A DNA stretch of 64,000 bases from Saccharospirillum mangrovi (lineage in GTDB: Bacteria; Pseudomonadota; Gammaproteobacteria; Pseudomonadales; Natronospirillaceae), in NCBI RefSeq assembly GCF_003367315.1, contig NZ_CP031415.1, positions 301,001-365,000 on the forward strand. Direction: 5' to 3'. Shown here piece by piece: positions 36,645 to 44,381 of this stretch (position 1 is its first letter; every line of letters begins with the position of its first letter). The translations under genes were made by a program, and so were the position numbers. The notes under the pieces were generated by a model. That model saw only the letters and a list, made by a program, of their open reading frames with translations. It made no database searches and was not told the DNA's origin.

Positions 36645-37046
36645 TTATTGGTCGGCCAGCAAGGCTGACAAGCGTTGCAACACAGACGGCCAACCTTGGC
36701 CCATGCCTTCGTATGCGCTTTTACCCAAAGGGCTGTCCAGATCGAAACCGTCGTGCACCAGGCGCAGATGGGTACCGGTTCCGTTCGCTTCCAGCGTCCA
36801 GGTCAGGGTGCTGAAGGTAGAGAACGAATAGGACAGGCGTCGCTCAACCTCGACCACCAGCACCTCGCATTCCTGCACACCCCAGCGACCCATATCAAAC
36901 GTAAAGCGATGCCCCACTTCCGCCCGAATGTTGTTGGGCGCCCACCATTTTTCCAGCAATTCCGGCGTCGTTAGTGCCTGCCAAACGGCGGCGGGAGATT
37001 GCGGAAGGTATTCATCAAATTCGAGTGCACCGAGTGTTGTTGTCAT
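36645..37046 (-). CDS. SRPBCC (AHSA1/START-like) domain protein
   Basis: A 133-residue ligand-binding-fold protein: begins TLGALEFDEYLPQSPAAVWQ, contains LEKWWAPN (AHSA1 signature) and TLTWTLEANGTGTHLRLVHD, and ends in a long helix. It lies nine bases after an ArsR repressor gene; this ArsR-SRPBCC pairing is common, with the SRPBCC protein thought to bind a hydrophobic ligand or assist a stress response. No specific ligand can be named. Confidence 0.82.
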   Translation of the reverse strand: MTTTLGALEFDEYLPQSPAAVWQALTTPELLEKWWAPNNIRAEVGHRFTFDMGRWGVQECEVLVVEVERRLSYSFSTFSTLTWTLEANGTGTHLRLVHDGFDLDSPLGKSAYEGMGQGWPSVLQRLSALLADQ

Positions 37047-37055
37047 GTCTGTGTC

Positions 37056-37370
37056 CTATTCTGCTTCGTCGTTTAGTGTGTCTTTCAGATCGCTCAACCG
37101 TTGTTGCCAGTAAGATTCGAAAGGATTCAGCCAGGTTTTCAACGCCAGCAGCGGCCCCGCATCGAGATGGTAAATGCGGTTACGGCCGCTGATTTCCTCG
37201 CGCACCAAACCAACCTTCCGCAGCATCTGCAGGTGTTCGGAGACCGCAGGCCGCTTGAGGTCGAACTGGCGTGCCAGGTCTCCGGCGGTCAGCGATTGCT
37301 CGCGCAGCAAGCGCAAAATGTGTCGTCGTGTCGGGTTAGCCAACACGGTAAAAACGTCAGGTGTCGTCAT
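37056..37370 (-). CDS. ArsR-family repressor paired with SRPBCC protein
   Basis: A 104-residue winged-helix protein: FTVLANPTRRHILRLLRE, LTAGDLARQFDLKRPAVSEH (recognition helix) and REEISGRNRIYHLDAG. No ArsR metal-binding CxC is present, so it probably senses something other than metal. The ATG at 37370 lies just after a perfect 18-bp palindrome (37383-37400), a likely autoregulatory operator. The frame continues upstream through that palindrome to 37406, which argues for the inner start. Confidence 0.85.
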   Translation of the reverse strand: MTTPDVFTVLANPTRRHILRLLREQSLTAGDLARQFDLKRPAVSEHLQMLRKVGLVREEISGRNRIYHLDAGPLLALKTWLNPFESYWQQRLSDLKDTLNDEAE

Positions 37371-37382
37371 GCGGCGATAATA

Positions 37383-37400
37383 TGTCGGAAATTTCCGACA
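37383..37400. promoter_or_regulatory. perfect 18-bp palindromic operator
   Basis: tgtcggaaatttccgaca is fully self-complementary and begins 13 bases upstream of the arsR-type start codon. Position and symmetry fit binding of a dimeric ArsR-family repressor controlling its own operon with the SRPBCC gene. Confidence 0.72.
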
Positions 37401-37507
37401 CGTCAAGACGCAATACGAGCCAGCTAAGAAAAATACGAGGAGTGGAGAAAGAATGGCGGATCGGAATGGACCCGCCGGATGGTGCTATTACTCAGTCAAC
37501 TCGTAAG

Positions 37508-37954
37508 TCAGTCAACGCGTTCCCAGGTCTGGGTGCGGCCCATCAATGCAAAGCCCAGATAACCACGCACTTCCAGGCGGGTGCCTCCTTCGGTGACTTT
37601 CAACTGGGCGCCGTATTCCTTGCCGTTTTCCGGATCGATAATCTTGCCATCAACCCATTCTGCGCCGTCCTGCTCCAGGCCCCAGATGATGTTCAGACCT
37701 TCGATCGGCTGGTTGCGGCGCGAACCTTTGCACTTGGTGCAGCGCGGATTGGGTTCGGACGGGTTGAGCAGTTCAACAATATCGCCTTTCAATTCACCGC
37801 CGTCGTTATAGATGTGCACGATGCTTTTGGCCTGGCCGGTTTCGTCGTCGATGGTGCGCCAATGGCCTTCGGCGGACATATTTTCAGCCTGTGCCGTCAG
37901 CGACAGCAGCAGACCCAGGGTGGCAGCGGTCAAAGCAGATACGAGAGTTCTCAT
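37508..37954 (-). CDS. Periplasmic DUF2147 protein
   Basis: A 148-residue exported protein with a signal peptide (SALTAATLGLLLSLTAQA) and a DUF2147 lipocalin-like body: EGHWRTIDDETGQAKSIVHI, a Cys pair in NPRCTKCKG, and the end GYLGFALMGRTQTWERV. The family has no proven function. The ATG at 37954 matches the signal-peptide start; the frame extends upstream to 38071 without similarity. It lies between the Rieske-containing cluster and the ArsR pair on the same strand, with gaps of about 100-140 bases on both sides. Confidence 0.82.
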   Translation of the reverse strand: MRTLVSALTAATLGLLLSLTAQAENMSAEGHWRTIDDETGQAKSIVHIYNDGGELKGDIVELLNPSEPNPRCTKCKGSRRNQPIEGLNIIWGLEQDGAEWVDGKIIDPENGKEYGAQLKVTEGGTRLEVRGYLGFALMGRTQTWERVD

Positions 37955-38095
37955 TGTTGTTTTTCCGTTTGTGGCAGGGATGCAGGCAACATAGCAAATT
38001 CCGGTTGGCCGACAAGTGTCGGGCGTTGGTTCGTGAGCTTTGTTCATCATTGCGAAGGGCGGCCATTGCATCCGTTAGAGCGGCATGGGCAATGC

Positions 38096-39100
38096 TTATT
38101 GTCCGGCCGCCACGTTCAGTTCGATGTCAGCACCGGCCTTGGGTGTCTGGCCGTGCAGCAGTGCCCAAAGCGGTCGGGCCACAATGTCGGTATCGGCAAA
38201 ACGATAGTGCTCACCGAAGCGATCGACCGCCGCCTGCTGTTGCTCCAGCATGGCGCGATCCTGCCGGAACAGGGTTTCGGCGAAGGGTTTGAACATCGCA
38301 AAACGCAGCGCCGACGGCAGCCAGGATCTGGTCGCGTAGAGGCGCGCAAATATGCCGGTCTTCGACGCGCCGTGTGGCACAAAAAACAGCACCACGCGCA
38401 GCAGAATCCGATCGTCTTTCAGGTAATCCAATTCCACCCGACCGGGTAAATCAAAGCGACCGACGTTGCGATTCACGCCCGGATCGAACAACCGATTAAT
38501 CCAACCGTTCTGTCGTTGCGGTAAATCGAATTGCGTACGGAAACCGCCGCTGTGCACGCTTTGTGAAATGCGCATTTGCTGCGCGCCGCGATTGCGCAAC
38601 AAACCCTTGTGAACATAGGGCGTGTGGCAAGGGTCGAGAAAGTTTTCGATGCTCTGGAAAAAGTTACAGTCCAACGACCGATAAGCCTGAACATGAACGT
38701 AACCGGGCAGGTCAGAAAACCCGAGCGGTTCACCGCCTTCGCCCTGCATGCGCGTCCACAATAAGCCGTCTTTTTCCTGCACCGGAAAAGATGAAAGTTT
38801 GGCGGTGGTGTTACACGTCTGAGTGCCGGGCGTGCCTCGCAATTGGCCGTCGCCATCAAAGGCCCAACCGTGATACGGACACACCAGACAGTCACGTTCA
38901 ACAAAGCCTTGCGACAGAGGAATTAAACGATGCGGGCAACGGTCGGTAAACAGTCGCGGCTGGCCGTTCAACCGGACCAACACCAATGGCAAACCCATTA
39001 ACGATACCGACACGGGTTTGTCTTTCAGCGCGCGGCTCTCCAATAACGGATGCCAGCATTCGGTTACGCCGGGATAAGGGAAATTGTCCAGTGAATTCAC
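38096..39100 (-). CDS. Rieske [2Fe-2S] mononuclear iron oxygenase
   Basis: A 334-residue ring-hydroxylating/demethylating-type oxygenase. The Rieske cluster ligands are C55-P-H57 and C74-P-Y-H77, with normal spacing; the mononuclear iron site is in ENFLDPCHTPYVH. The overall layout resembles PaO/VanA-type oxygenases rather than the alpha subunits of three-component dioxygenases. A reductase is not encoded nearby. It is the last gene of the seven-gene cluster, coupled by ATGA to the preceding gene, so it probably performs an oxidative tailoring step on the cluster product. Confidence 0.87.
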   Translation of the reverse strand: MNSLDNFPYPGVTECWHPLLESRALKDKPVSVSLMGLPLVLVRLNGQPRLFTDRCPHRLIPLSQGFVERDCLVCPYHGWAFDGDGQLRGTPGTQTCNTTAKLSSFPVQEKDGLLWTRMQGEGGEPLGFSDLPGYVHVQAYRSLDCNFFQSIENFLDPCHTPYVHKGLLRNRGAQQMRISQSVHSGGFRTQFDLPQRQNGWINRLFDPGVNRNVGRFDLPGRVELDYLKDDRILLRVVLFFVPHGASKTGIFARLYATRSWLPSALRFAMFKPFAETLFRQDRAMLEQQQAAVDRFGEHYRFADTDIVARPLWALLHGQTPKAGADIELNVAAGQ

Positions 39101-40191
39101 AGTTTGAATCGCTCCAATAAGGGTCGATACAGAACCCGACTGAGCCAGGATAAAAGCCGCCAGGTCGCGCGTCGATAGACGTTCAAATGGCGCACGTACA
39201 CATAGCTGTATTCGATGGCGGCATCACCGCCACGACGGCGTTTAAAATCGGGCGAGCCAGCGCTGAGGTTCAGGGTGAGATTCCGGTCCAGCGCGTAACG
39301 AATAACGAACGCCATCAATCGCCGATACAGCGCGCGTCGTTGTGGCTGTTGCGTATCGTAGCCGATGATCGGCGCGGTAATGGTTTGGTCAACACCGATG
39401 AATCCGGCGACGCCTAACAGTTCGTCGTCATTAAACAGGCCATAAAGTGACAACAATCCAGCGCGACTGAATTGTGCAAAATACTCGGCAGTAAACTGCA
39501 CATTATGGCGACTGTATTTATCCAAATAGAGTTGGTTGTACAGCTGTTCGGCACGCAACAGATCATCGTGATTGTCGGCATCGAGTAGACGAATTGACCA
39601 ACCCGATTGCTGCAATAATTTATCGTCCATGCGGGCGTTGTGATGCGACCACCAGTGGTCGCGGTTTTGATACAAATAAACCTGACGGTTGACGATGGGT
39701 AGCCAGCCGTCCTGATCAGCCTTGTGCATCAACATTGAATTCTGTTGCGCATTCAGCGAGCGCAACATCAAGGCATGGTCGGGATGGTTTTGCAGCGCCT
39801 GTAGCCGTAACGCCTTCAGGTTTATCTGCTGCCAGGCGTCGGCGTAGACATTGGTCGACAAACATTGGTTGTTGAAAATCTGCAATTTGTCCAATTGAGC
39901 GCGACGCAACGGCGTACCAAGAACGGCAATGCTGGCGCGCATCAAACCGCGCAGCACGGTTGAATTCAGCTTCGGTAATTCGTCTTGCGCGTAGCCAAGA
40001 ATTTGCGTCAGCGGCGACACCACCCAGCAATTATCGGGCACTGCGTCGTTCAGGGTGGTTGGCACTGCAATGCCGTCTTGCTGGTAATACAAAAATTGCG
40101 TATGCAGATTGCGAATCAGATTTGGATGTTGCATTCGCTCAAACAGGCGACGGCTGAATTCGTTGGCGTTTAACGAGGTTGTGTCTGTCAT
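39097..40191 (-). CDS. Uncharacterised protein with GNAT-like C-terminal half
   Basis: A 364-residue protein I cannot place confidently. The N-terminal half is helix-rich with no known motif. The C-terminal half (about 200-345) has the strand-helix order of GNAT acyltransferases: WSIRLLDADNHDDLLRAEQL, then SLYGLFNDDELLGVAGFIGV, then ALYRRLMAFVIRYALDRNLT followed by LNLSAGSPDFKRRRGG. This resembles BioF2/FemX-like N-acyltransferase domains. It is coupled by four-base overlaps to both neighbours. Role inferred: acyl or aminoacyl transfer in the cluster pathway. Confidence 0.6.
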   Translation of the reverse strand: MTDTTSLNANEFSRRLFERMQHPNLIRNLHTQFLYYQQDGIAVPTTLNDAVPDNCWVVSPLTQILGYAQDELPKLNSTVLRGLMRASIAVLGTPLRRAQLDKLQIFNNQCLSTNVYADAWQQINLKALRLQALQNHPDHALMLRSLNAQQNSMLMHKADQDGWLPIVNRQVYLYQNRDHWWSHHNARMDDKLLQQSGWSIRLLDADNHDDLLRAEQLYNQLYLDKYSRHNVQFTAEYFAQFSRAGLLSLYGLFNDDELLGVAGFIGVDQTITAPIIGYDTQQPQRRALYRRLMAFVIRYALDRNLTLNLSAGSPDFKRRRGGDAAIEYSYVYVRHLNVYRRATWRLLSWLSRVLYRPLLERFKL

Positions 40192-41318
40192 GCCAACGCC
40201 TCCGGCCCATTCCATTCGATATCGAATGTACTGGCATCGGTCAGCGGCATCCGGTAACGGACTGATCGCGCTACCAGTTCCAGTAACGTCTGAGCTTGGG
40301 CGCCGAATTGCAGTGGAAACTGAGCGTCTTTAAGCGCGTCTTGAGCGCGGAAGTAGTCTCGCCACAGCGCTGGAAACTGACACTGCCGGATGGCATTGAG
40401 CGAAAAAAATATCGGCAGACCGAAACCGACTCTGTAAGCGTGGGACGTGTCTTTTCTGTAGACGAACTCCCCGGCTGAATTCAATTGCAACTGTTGTCGC
40501 AGACAATGCAGTCCGCTGGTTGCGCGTGGGTTGCATTCCAGACAATACAGCTGGCCGTCTTGCTCAATAAAATCAAAAGCCGCCTGGCCATGAAAACCAG
40601 TGCGCTGACCGAACTCCAGTGCGAATTGATGCAGGCGGGCATCATCGATTGGATCGAAATAACTGGCGGCTGCCTGGTTGAACCGATACAGCGGCCGATA
40701 GGCCTGGTGGGCGATTAATTGGCCGTGTTGATAGAGAGCGTAGTTGCATAACGCTTCGCCGGATAAACGGCGTTGTTGTACCCAAGGGCGTCGCGGATTG
40801 AGTTGTTCACTGGTCAGGACACCGGGTTCTGGGTGCTCAATAAATTGCCGGCCGAAGCGCGAGAAAACGGGCTTCAAAATGGTGTTGCGGTCGTCGCGAA
40901 TATCGTCCGGGTGTTGGCACAAATAAGTTGCTGGGGTGCGTACGCCAGCGAGTCCGTCGAGCAGCGGTAAGCTGTCGAATTTGTTGTGCAGCTGAAACAA
41001 CAAATTTTTTTCCGGCATAAGCCAATGCGTATGGTTATTGCTTTGGTGTTTTGCTTGCGCCAGATAAAAAATTTCTTCACAGGTTGGGATCAATAAATCG
41101 ATGTGTTGCCGGTTTAGGAAACCGTTCAGGGTTGCTGAAAACGCGCCGAATTGAAATCGTGGCGGTGGCAGTTTTATGTAGCCTTCGATGCCTTGGATAA
41201 AACGGCCCAAAGGCCAATGCAGACTGTCGGCCAACCAAACACGGTGACCGCCGGCGAGCGCCAGGCGTGCCCACTCCAATGCGACCGGTGCACGTGCGCC
41301 GGTGATTAAGACGTCCAT
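40188..41318 (-). CDS. ATP-grasp ligase-like protein
   Basis: A 376-residue ATP-grasp enzyme. The Rossmann-like N-terminus is MDVLITGARAPVALEWAR; the ATP-grasp core includes TILKPVFSRFGRQF (lysine and glycine-rich-like loop region) and the metal-binding end of the fold YCLECNPRATSGLH with E261 and N263. Such enzymes form amide or thioester bonds through an acyl-phosphate, so it may attach an amino acid or amine to the carboxylate produced by the pathway. It overlaps the genes on either side (13 and 4 bases). Confidence 0.8.
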   Translation of the reverse strand: MDVLITGARAPVALEWARLALAGGHRVWLADSLHWPLGRFIQGIEGYIKLPPPRFQFGAFSATLNGFLNRQHIDLLIPTCEEIFYLAQAKHQSNNHTHWLMPEKNLLFQLHNKFDSLPLLDGLAGVRTPATYLCQHPDDIRDDRNTILKPVFSRFGRQFIEHPEPGVLTSEQLNPRRPWVQQRRLSGEALCNYALYQHGQLIAHQAYRPLYRFNQAAASYFDPIDDARLHQFALEFGQRTGFHGQAAFDFIEQDGQLYCLECNPRATSGLHCLRQQLQLNSAGEFVYRKDTSHAYRVGFGLPIFFSLNAIRQCQFPALWRDYFRAQDALKDAQFPLQFGAQAQTLLELVARSVRYRMPLTDASTFDIEWNGPEALA

Positions 41319-42556
41319 GCGTTGACCACCCGACGTTGTTTTTGGGTGGCCTGCCAGACGGGCGCAGGGGCGTGTTCAAATTCAAGCGAACCGAGCGCGC
41401 CTTGCTGACGAAACAAAGTTGTCAACGCCTGCTCAATGGCGGAGTGCTGAGCGTTGCTTTCGATGCGTAACCGATGAGCTGACAACTGACTGATGCGGTA
41501 GTCGAGAGTTTCCGCACTGGCTAATGCAATGGCGCGGTAGATGAGATCGGACATTATGGTGACGGTTATGTCAGCGCCAGGCAGTTGCAATAAATCGCCA
41601 CAACGCCCGCCGATGTTACCGATGGATTGAAACACGCCGGGCATGTTTCCTACCTCAATCACGTCGTCCAACTGGTAACGGATGATGGGCTGAGTGCGTC
41701 GCCGGAAGTCGGTGATGATTGGTGAAAAATGCGTGTGTGCTGCGTTCAGCCACTTCGGTTCAATGTGCACCGCATCTTCGTTCCAGCGCAGCACACCATC
41801 GCGTTGTGTACATGCTAAAAACCCTTCGGTGCACTGGTAGATTTCGTTGATCGGGCAGTTAAAGCGTTGCTGCAATAAGGCCCGGTCCGTCGGTGTTAAT
41901 ACTTCCGCACCCGAAACGACAAGGTTCGGTGCCAGCCGTTCGCTGTTGCGGGCACACCACTGCAACGCCTGAGCGCTGCCGACTAGAATCGTTGGCTGAA
42001 ACCGTTCGAGCGATTCCAGCCATTGTTCGGGTGGTTGGCTCAGATCGACGTAGTGAAACTGGATGCGACCGCGATGCACCGTTTGGTACAACGAGCTGTC
42101 AGCACGCAGTAATAAAGCGATGCGCTGCGGCTGGCGCAGAGTTGGTAATAATTTGGCGAAAATGGTCCCGGCCCATTCCAGACGTTCAGCGCGGGAAACA
42201 ATAAATAAACCGCGTTGCCCGGACGTACCGGATGACAAGCCCACTGTCACATCTGCGATGTTTGAACGACTGAAATCGCGCGTTTTCTCCGCGTTCAATG
42301 CCAGATCAAACAACTCGTCGCGTCGCAACCCACGGGTATTTAATTGATCGAACTGAGCCATCATGGTGGCTTTGTTCATCAGCGGAAATTCGTCGAGTGG
42401 TTTACCCAGAAAATCGCGATACAAAGGCGAGTGCCGACACACCCAATTCAGATGCCGCTTCAGTTGTTTTTGCTGCCAGTCTTCCAGCGCTGGACGCGAT
42501 GGGAAATGTCGCCATCGTGTGGCTAAGAAGTGGCGCAAAATACCGAGCGTTTCCAT
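41306..42556 (-). CDS. F390-synthetase-related adenylate-forming enzyme
   Basis: A 416-residue member of the PaaK/F390-synthetase branch of the ANL superfamily. The phosphate loop is SSGTSG (108-113); later motifs include LVVSGAEVLTPTDRALLQ, INEIYQCTEGF and IIRYQLDDVIEVG with the Tyr-Glu and Asp that contact AMP. It lacks the canonical acyl-CoA ligase C-terminal lysine context, as usual in this branch. Expected chemistry is activation of a carboxylate as acyl-AMP. It starts nine bases after the MBL gene. The true substrate is unknown, and coenzyme F390 itself is not expected in this organism. Confidence 0.82.
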   Translation of the reverse strand: METLGILRHFLATRWRHFPSRPALEDWQQKQLKRHLNWVCRHSPLYRDFLGKPLDEFPLMNKATMMAQFDQLNTRGLRRDELFDLALNAEKTRDFSRSNIADVTVGLSSGTSGQRGLFIVSRAERLEWAGTIFAKLLPTLRQPQRIALLLRADSSLYQTVHRGRIQFHYVDLSQPPEQWLESLERFQPTILVGSAQALQWCARNSERLAPNLVVSGAEVLTPTDRALLQQRFNCPINEIYQCTEGFLACTQRDGVLRWNEDAVHIEPKWLNAAHTHFSPIITDFRRRTQPIIRYQLDDVIEVGNMPGVFQSIGNIGGRCGDLLQLPGADITVTIMSDLIYRAIALASAETLDYRISQLSAHRLRIESNAQHSAIEQALTTLFRQQGALGSLEFEHAPAPVWQATQKQRRVVNAWTS

Positions 42557-42565
42557 AGGCGCGAT

Positions 42566-43432
42566 TCAGTTCATCCAGCCGCGCTGCAACAGCATTTGGG
42601 AAGTCTCCTGGCAATGCGATGGCACAAACACAACCCGGTCGGCAGCTTGCTGATAACACTGACGCAGCTTGTTTAGCGTGTCGACATAAACGCGACGGTC
42701 ATCGCACAGGATGTTCGCCAGCCAGTGTTGATTGACGCCGTCACGCAAGTTGTCGATCAACCAACAGGCATCGGCGAGCAGGAAAATAAACTCGTTCTGT
42801 AACCGTACCAGCATGCCTAACTGACCCGCTGCGTGTCCGGGCAGCGATACCAGATACAGTGTTTCATCGCCGAATAAATCGGTGGCGGTCAGGCCCAGTT
42901 TTCCAGTCGGTAATTGCAGAATATCGCCGACATCCAGCTCGAACTGATCGACAAAATTCAGCCGCGTCTTGGCGTCGTCTGGAATCAGTTCTTTGAGGTA
43001 GCCTTTTTGCAATCGTTGCAGCCGATTTTTGTGCGTTAGGAAGTCGTAGCCGGCCGGTCCGCAATAGAGTTTGGCGCGTTCGTAATCGCACACGCCGGCG
43101 ACGTGATCGCCGTGAAAATGCGACAACACCAGATGCTCGATATCGTCCGCCGCTATGCCCAAGTCGGCCATTTGTTCTTTCGCGCTGTCGCCTTTGTGCA
43201 AGGTATGCGGTGTGACCAGGGCGTAAAACCGTTCCGGAAAATGCCGTGTGCTCTCGGCGAAGTGGGCGTGGTAGCCGGTGTCGAATAACAACTTGCCGTG
43301 GGTCGGATGGTCGACCAAAGCAACGCCGGCCGGGAATTGTCGCGGCGCAAAACCAGAGCCGGGTTTGACCATAAAACCGGGGTGAACGCAGTGGCCGGAT
43401 TCAAACCAGCGAATGCTGACGCCAGTGGGCAT
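42566..43432 (-). CDS. MBL-fold metallo-hydrolase, lactonase-like
   Basis: A 288-residue metallo-beta-lactamase-fold hydrolase with the metal motif H105-F-H107-G-D109-H110, a preceding DTGYHAHF, a later LPGHAAGQLG histidine and LADACWL aspartate. The arrangement is similar to AttM/AiiA-type lactonases, which is suggestive beside enzymes that could make a beta-lactone, but the substrate is inferred only from context. It overlaps the SDR gene end by 32 bases. Confidence 0.83.
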   Translation of the reverse strand: MPTGVSIRWFESGHCVHPGFMVKPGSGFAPRQFPAGVALVDHPTHGKLLFDTGYHAHFAESTRHFPERFYALVTPHTLHKGDSAKEQMADLGIAADDIEHLVLSHFHGDHVAGVCDYERAKLYCGPAGYDFLTHKNRLQRLQKGYLKELIPDDAKTRLNFVDQFELDVGDILQLPTGKLGLTATDLFGDETLYLVSLPGHAAGQLGMLVRLQNEFIFLLADACWLIDNLRDGVNQHWLANILCDDRRVYVDTLNKLRQCYQQAADRVVFVPSHCQETSQMLLQRGWMN

Positions 43433-44381
43433 AACGTCGAATTCCTTCGTCGATGGAAACTTGAGGCGCGTAACCGAGTTCGGTTCGGGCGCGCTCTATG
43501 TCCAGAGTTTGGTGGTAGTGAAATAAGGCAGCGCTGTAGCGCGTCAATTGGGGTTCGCGTTGTGTTGGTAACCAGCGATGCAGTTGTTCGACGCCAGCGA
43601 CCACTGGCGCCAGTAACGGGTAAGGCAAGGTGCGAATTCGTGTGGGTATATCGATTGCATCGAACAGGCATGCCAGTACGTCGAGCAGTTGAACCGGCTC
43701 GCCATTACTGATGTTGTAAATGGCGCCAGACGTTACTGTTTTTGTGGCTGCCAACAGAGCAGCGTCGGCGACGTTATCGACGTAAGTTAAGTCGACTTTC
43801 GGGTTCCGGCCGGACGGCAACCAGAGTGTGCCATTGCGTACAGCGGCAATGATGCGCGGCAAAATAGCGTTGTCGGCCGGACCGAAAATGCCGCGTGGTC
43901 GCAAGATGACGCTGTGTAATTTGCTCGCTAAAACCGCCTGTTCGGCGCGTGCTTTGGTGGTGGCGTAGTCGTTGCAAAAATGGCCGGGTAACGGTTGGGT
44001 TTCGCGGATGTTAAGCGCGTCGGCGAAATCGAAATACAGGCTGGGTGTGGAGATGTGAACAAAGCGGCTGACGTTCTGTTTGTCGGCGGCGCGCAGCAGA
44101 TTTTCGGTGCCAGTAACGTTAGCCGTTTCGAAGTCCGTCCGTTTTCCCCAGGGACTCGATAGTGCGGCGCAATGGATAACGGCATCGACGCCGGCACAGG
44201 CATTCATTAACCCGGATTGATCGGCCAGATCGACGGCAAAAAATTCGGCGCCATGGGTGTTTGCCAGCGTTTGTCCGAGCGCGCGATTGCGGCCGGTAAA
44301 ACGCACCGTGTGAGTGGCAGCGCTCTGGCGAATCAGCGCCTGGCCGAGCATGCCGGTGCCGCCAGTGATCAGCAGTTTCAC
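43401..44381 (-). CDS. OleD-like NAD(P)-dependent short-chain reductase/epimerase
   Basis: A 326-residue extended SDR. The cofactor loop is GGTGMLG (7-13) and the catalytic pair is Y139-x-x-x-K143 (YATTK). Segments such as HISTPSLYFD, LRPRGIFGPADNAILPR, ISNGEPVQLLDVL and REPQLTRYSAALF then LGYAPQVSIDEG follow the pattern I recall for OleD, the 2-alkyl-3-oxoacid reductase of olefin and beta-lactone biosynthesis. It is coupled by ATGA to the condensing enzyme gene, as expected if it reduces its beta-keto product. The OleD resemblance is from memory and should be confirmed by alignment. Confidence 0.82.
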   Translation of the reverse strand: MKLLITGGTGMLGQALIRQSAATHTVRFTGRNRALGQTLANTHGAEFFAVDLADQSGLMNACAGVDAVIHCAALSSPWGKRTDFETANVTGTENLLRAADKQNVSRFVHISTPSLYFDFADALNIRETQPLPGHFCNDYATTKARAEQAVLASKLHSVILRPRGIFGPADNAILPRIIAAVRNGTLWLPSGRNPKVDLTYVDNVADAALLAATKTVTSGAIYNISNGEPVQLLDVLACLFDAIDIPTRIRTLPYPLLAPVVAGVEQLHRWLPTQREPQLTRYSAALFHYHQTLDIERARTELGYAPQVSIDEGIRRYAHWRQHSLV

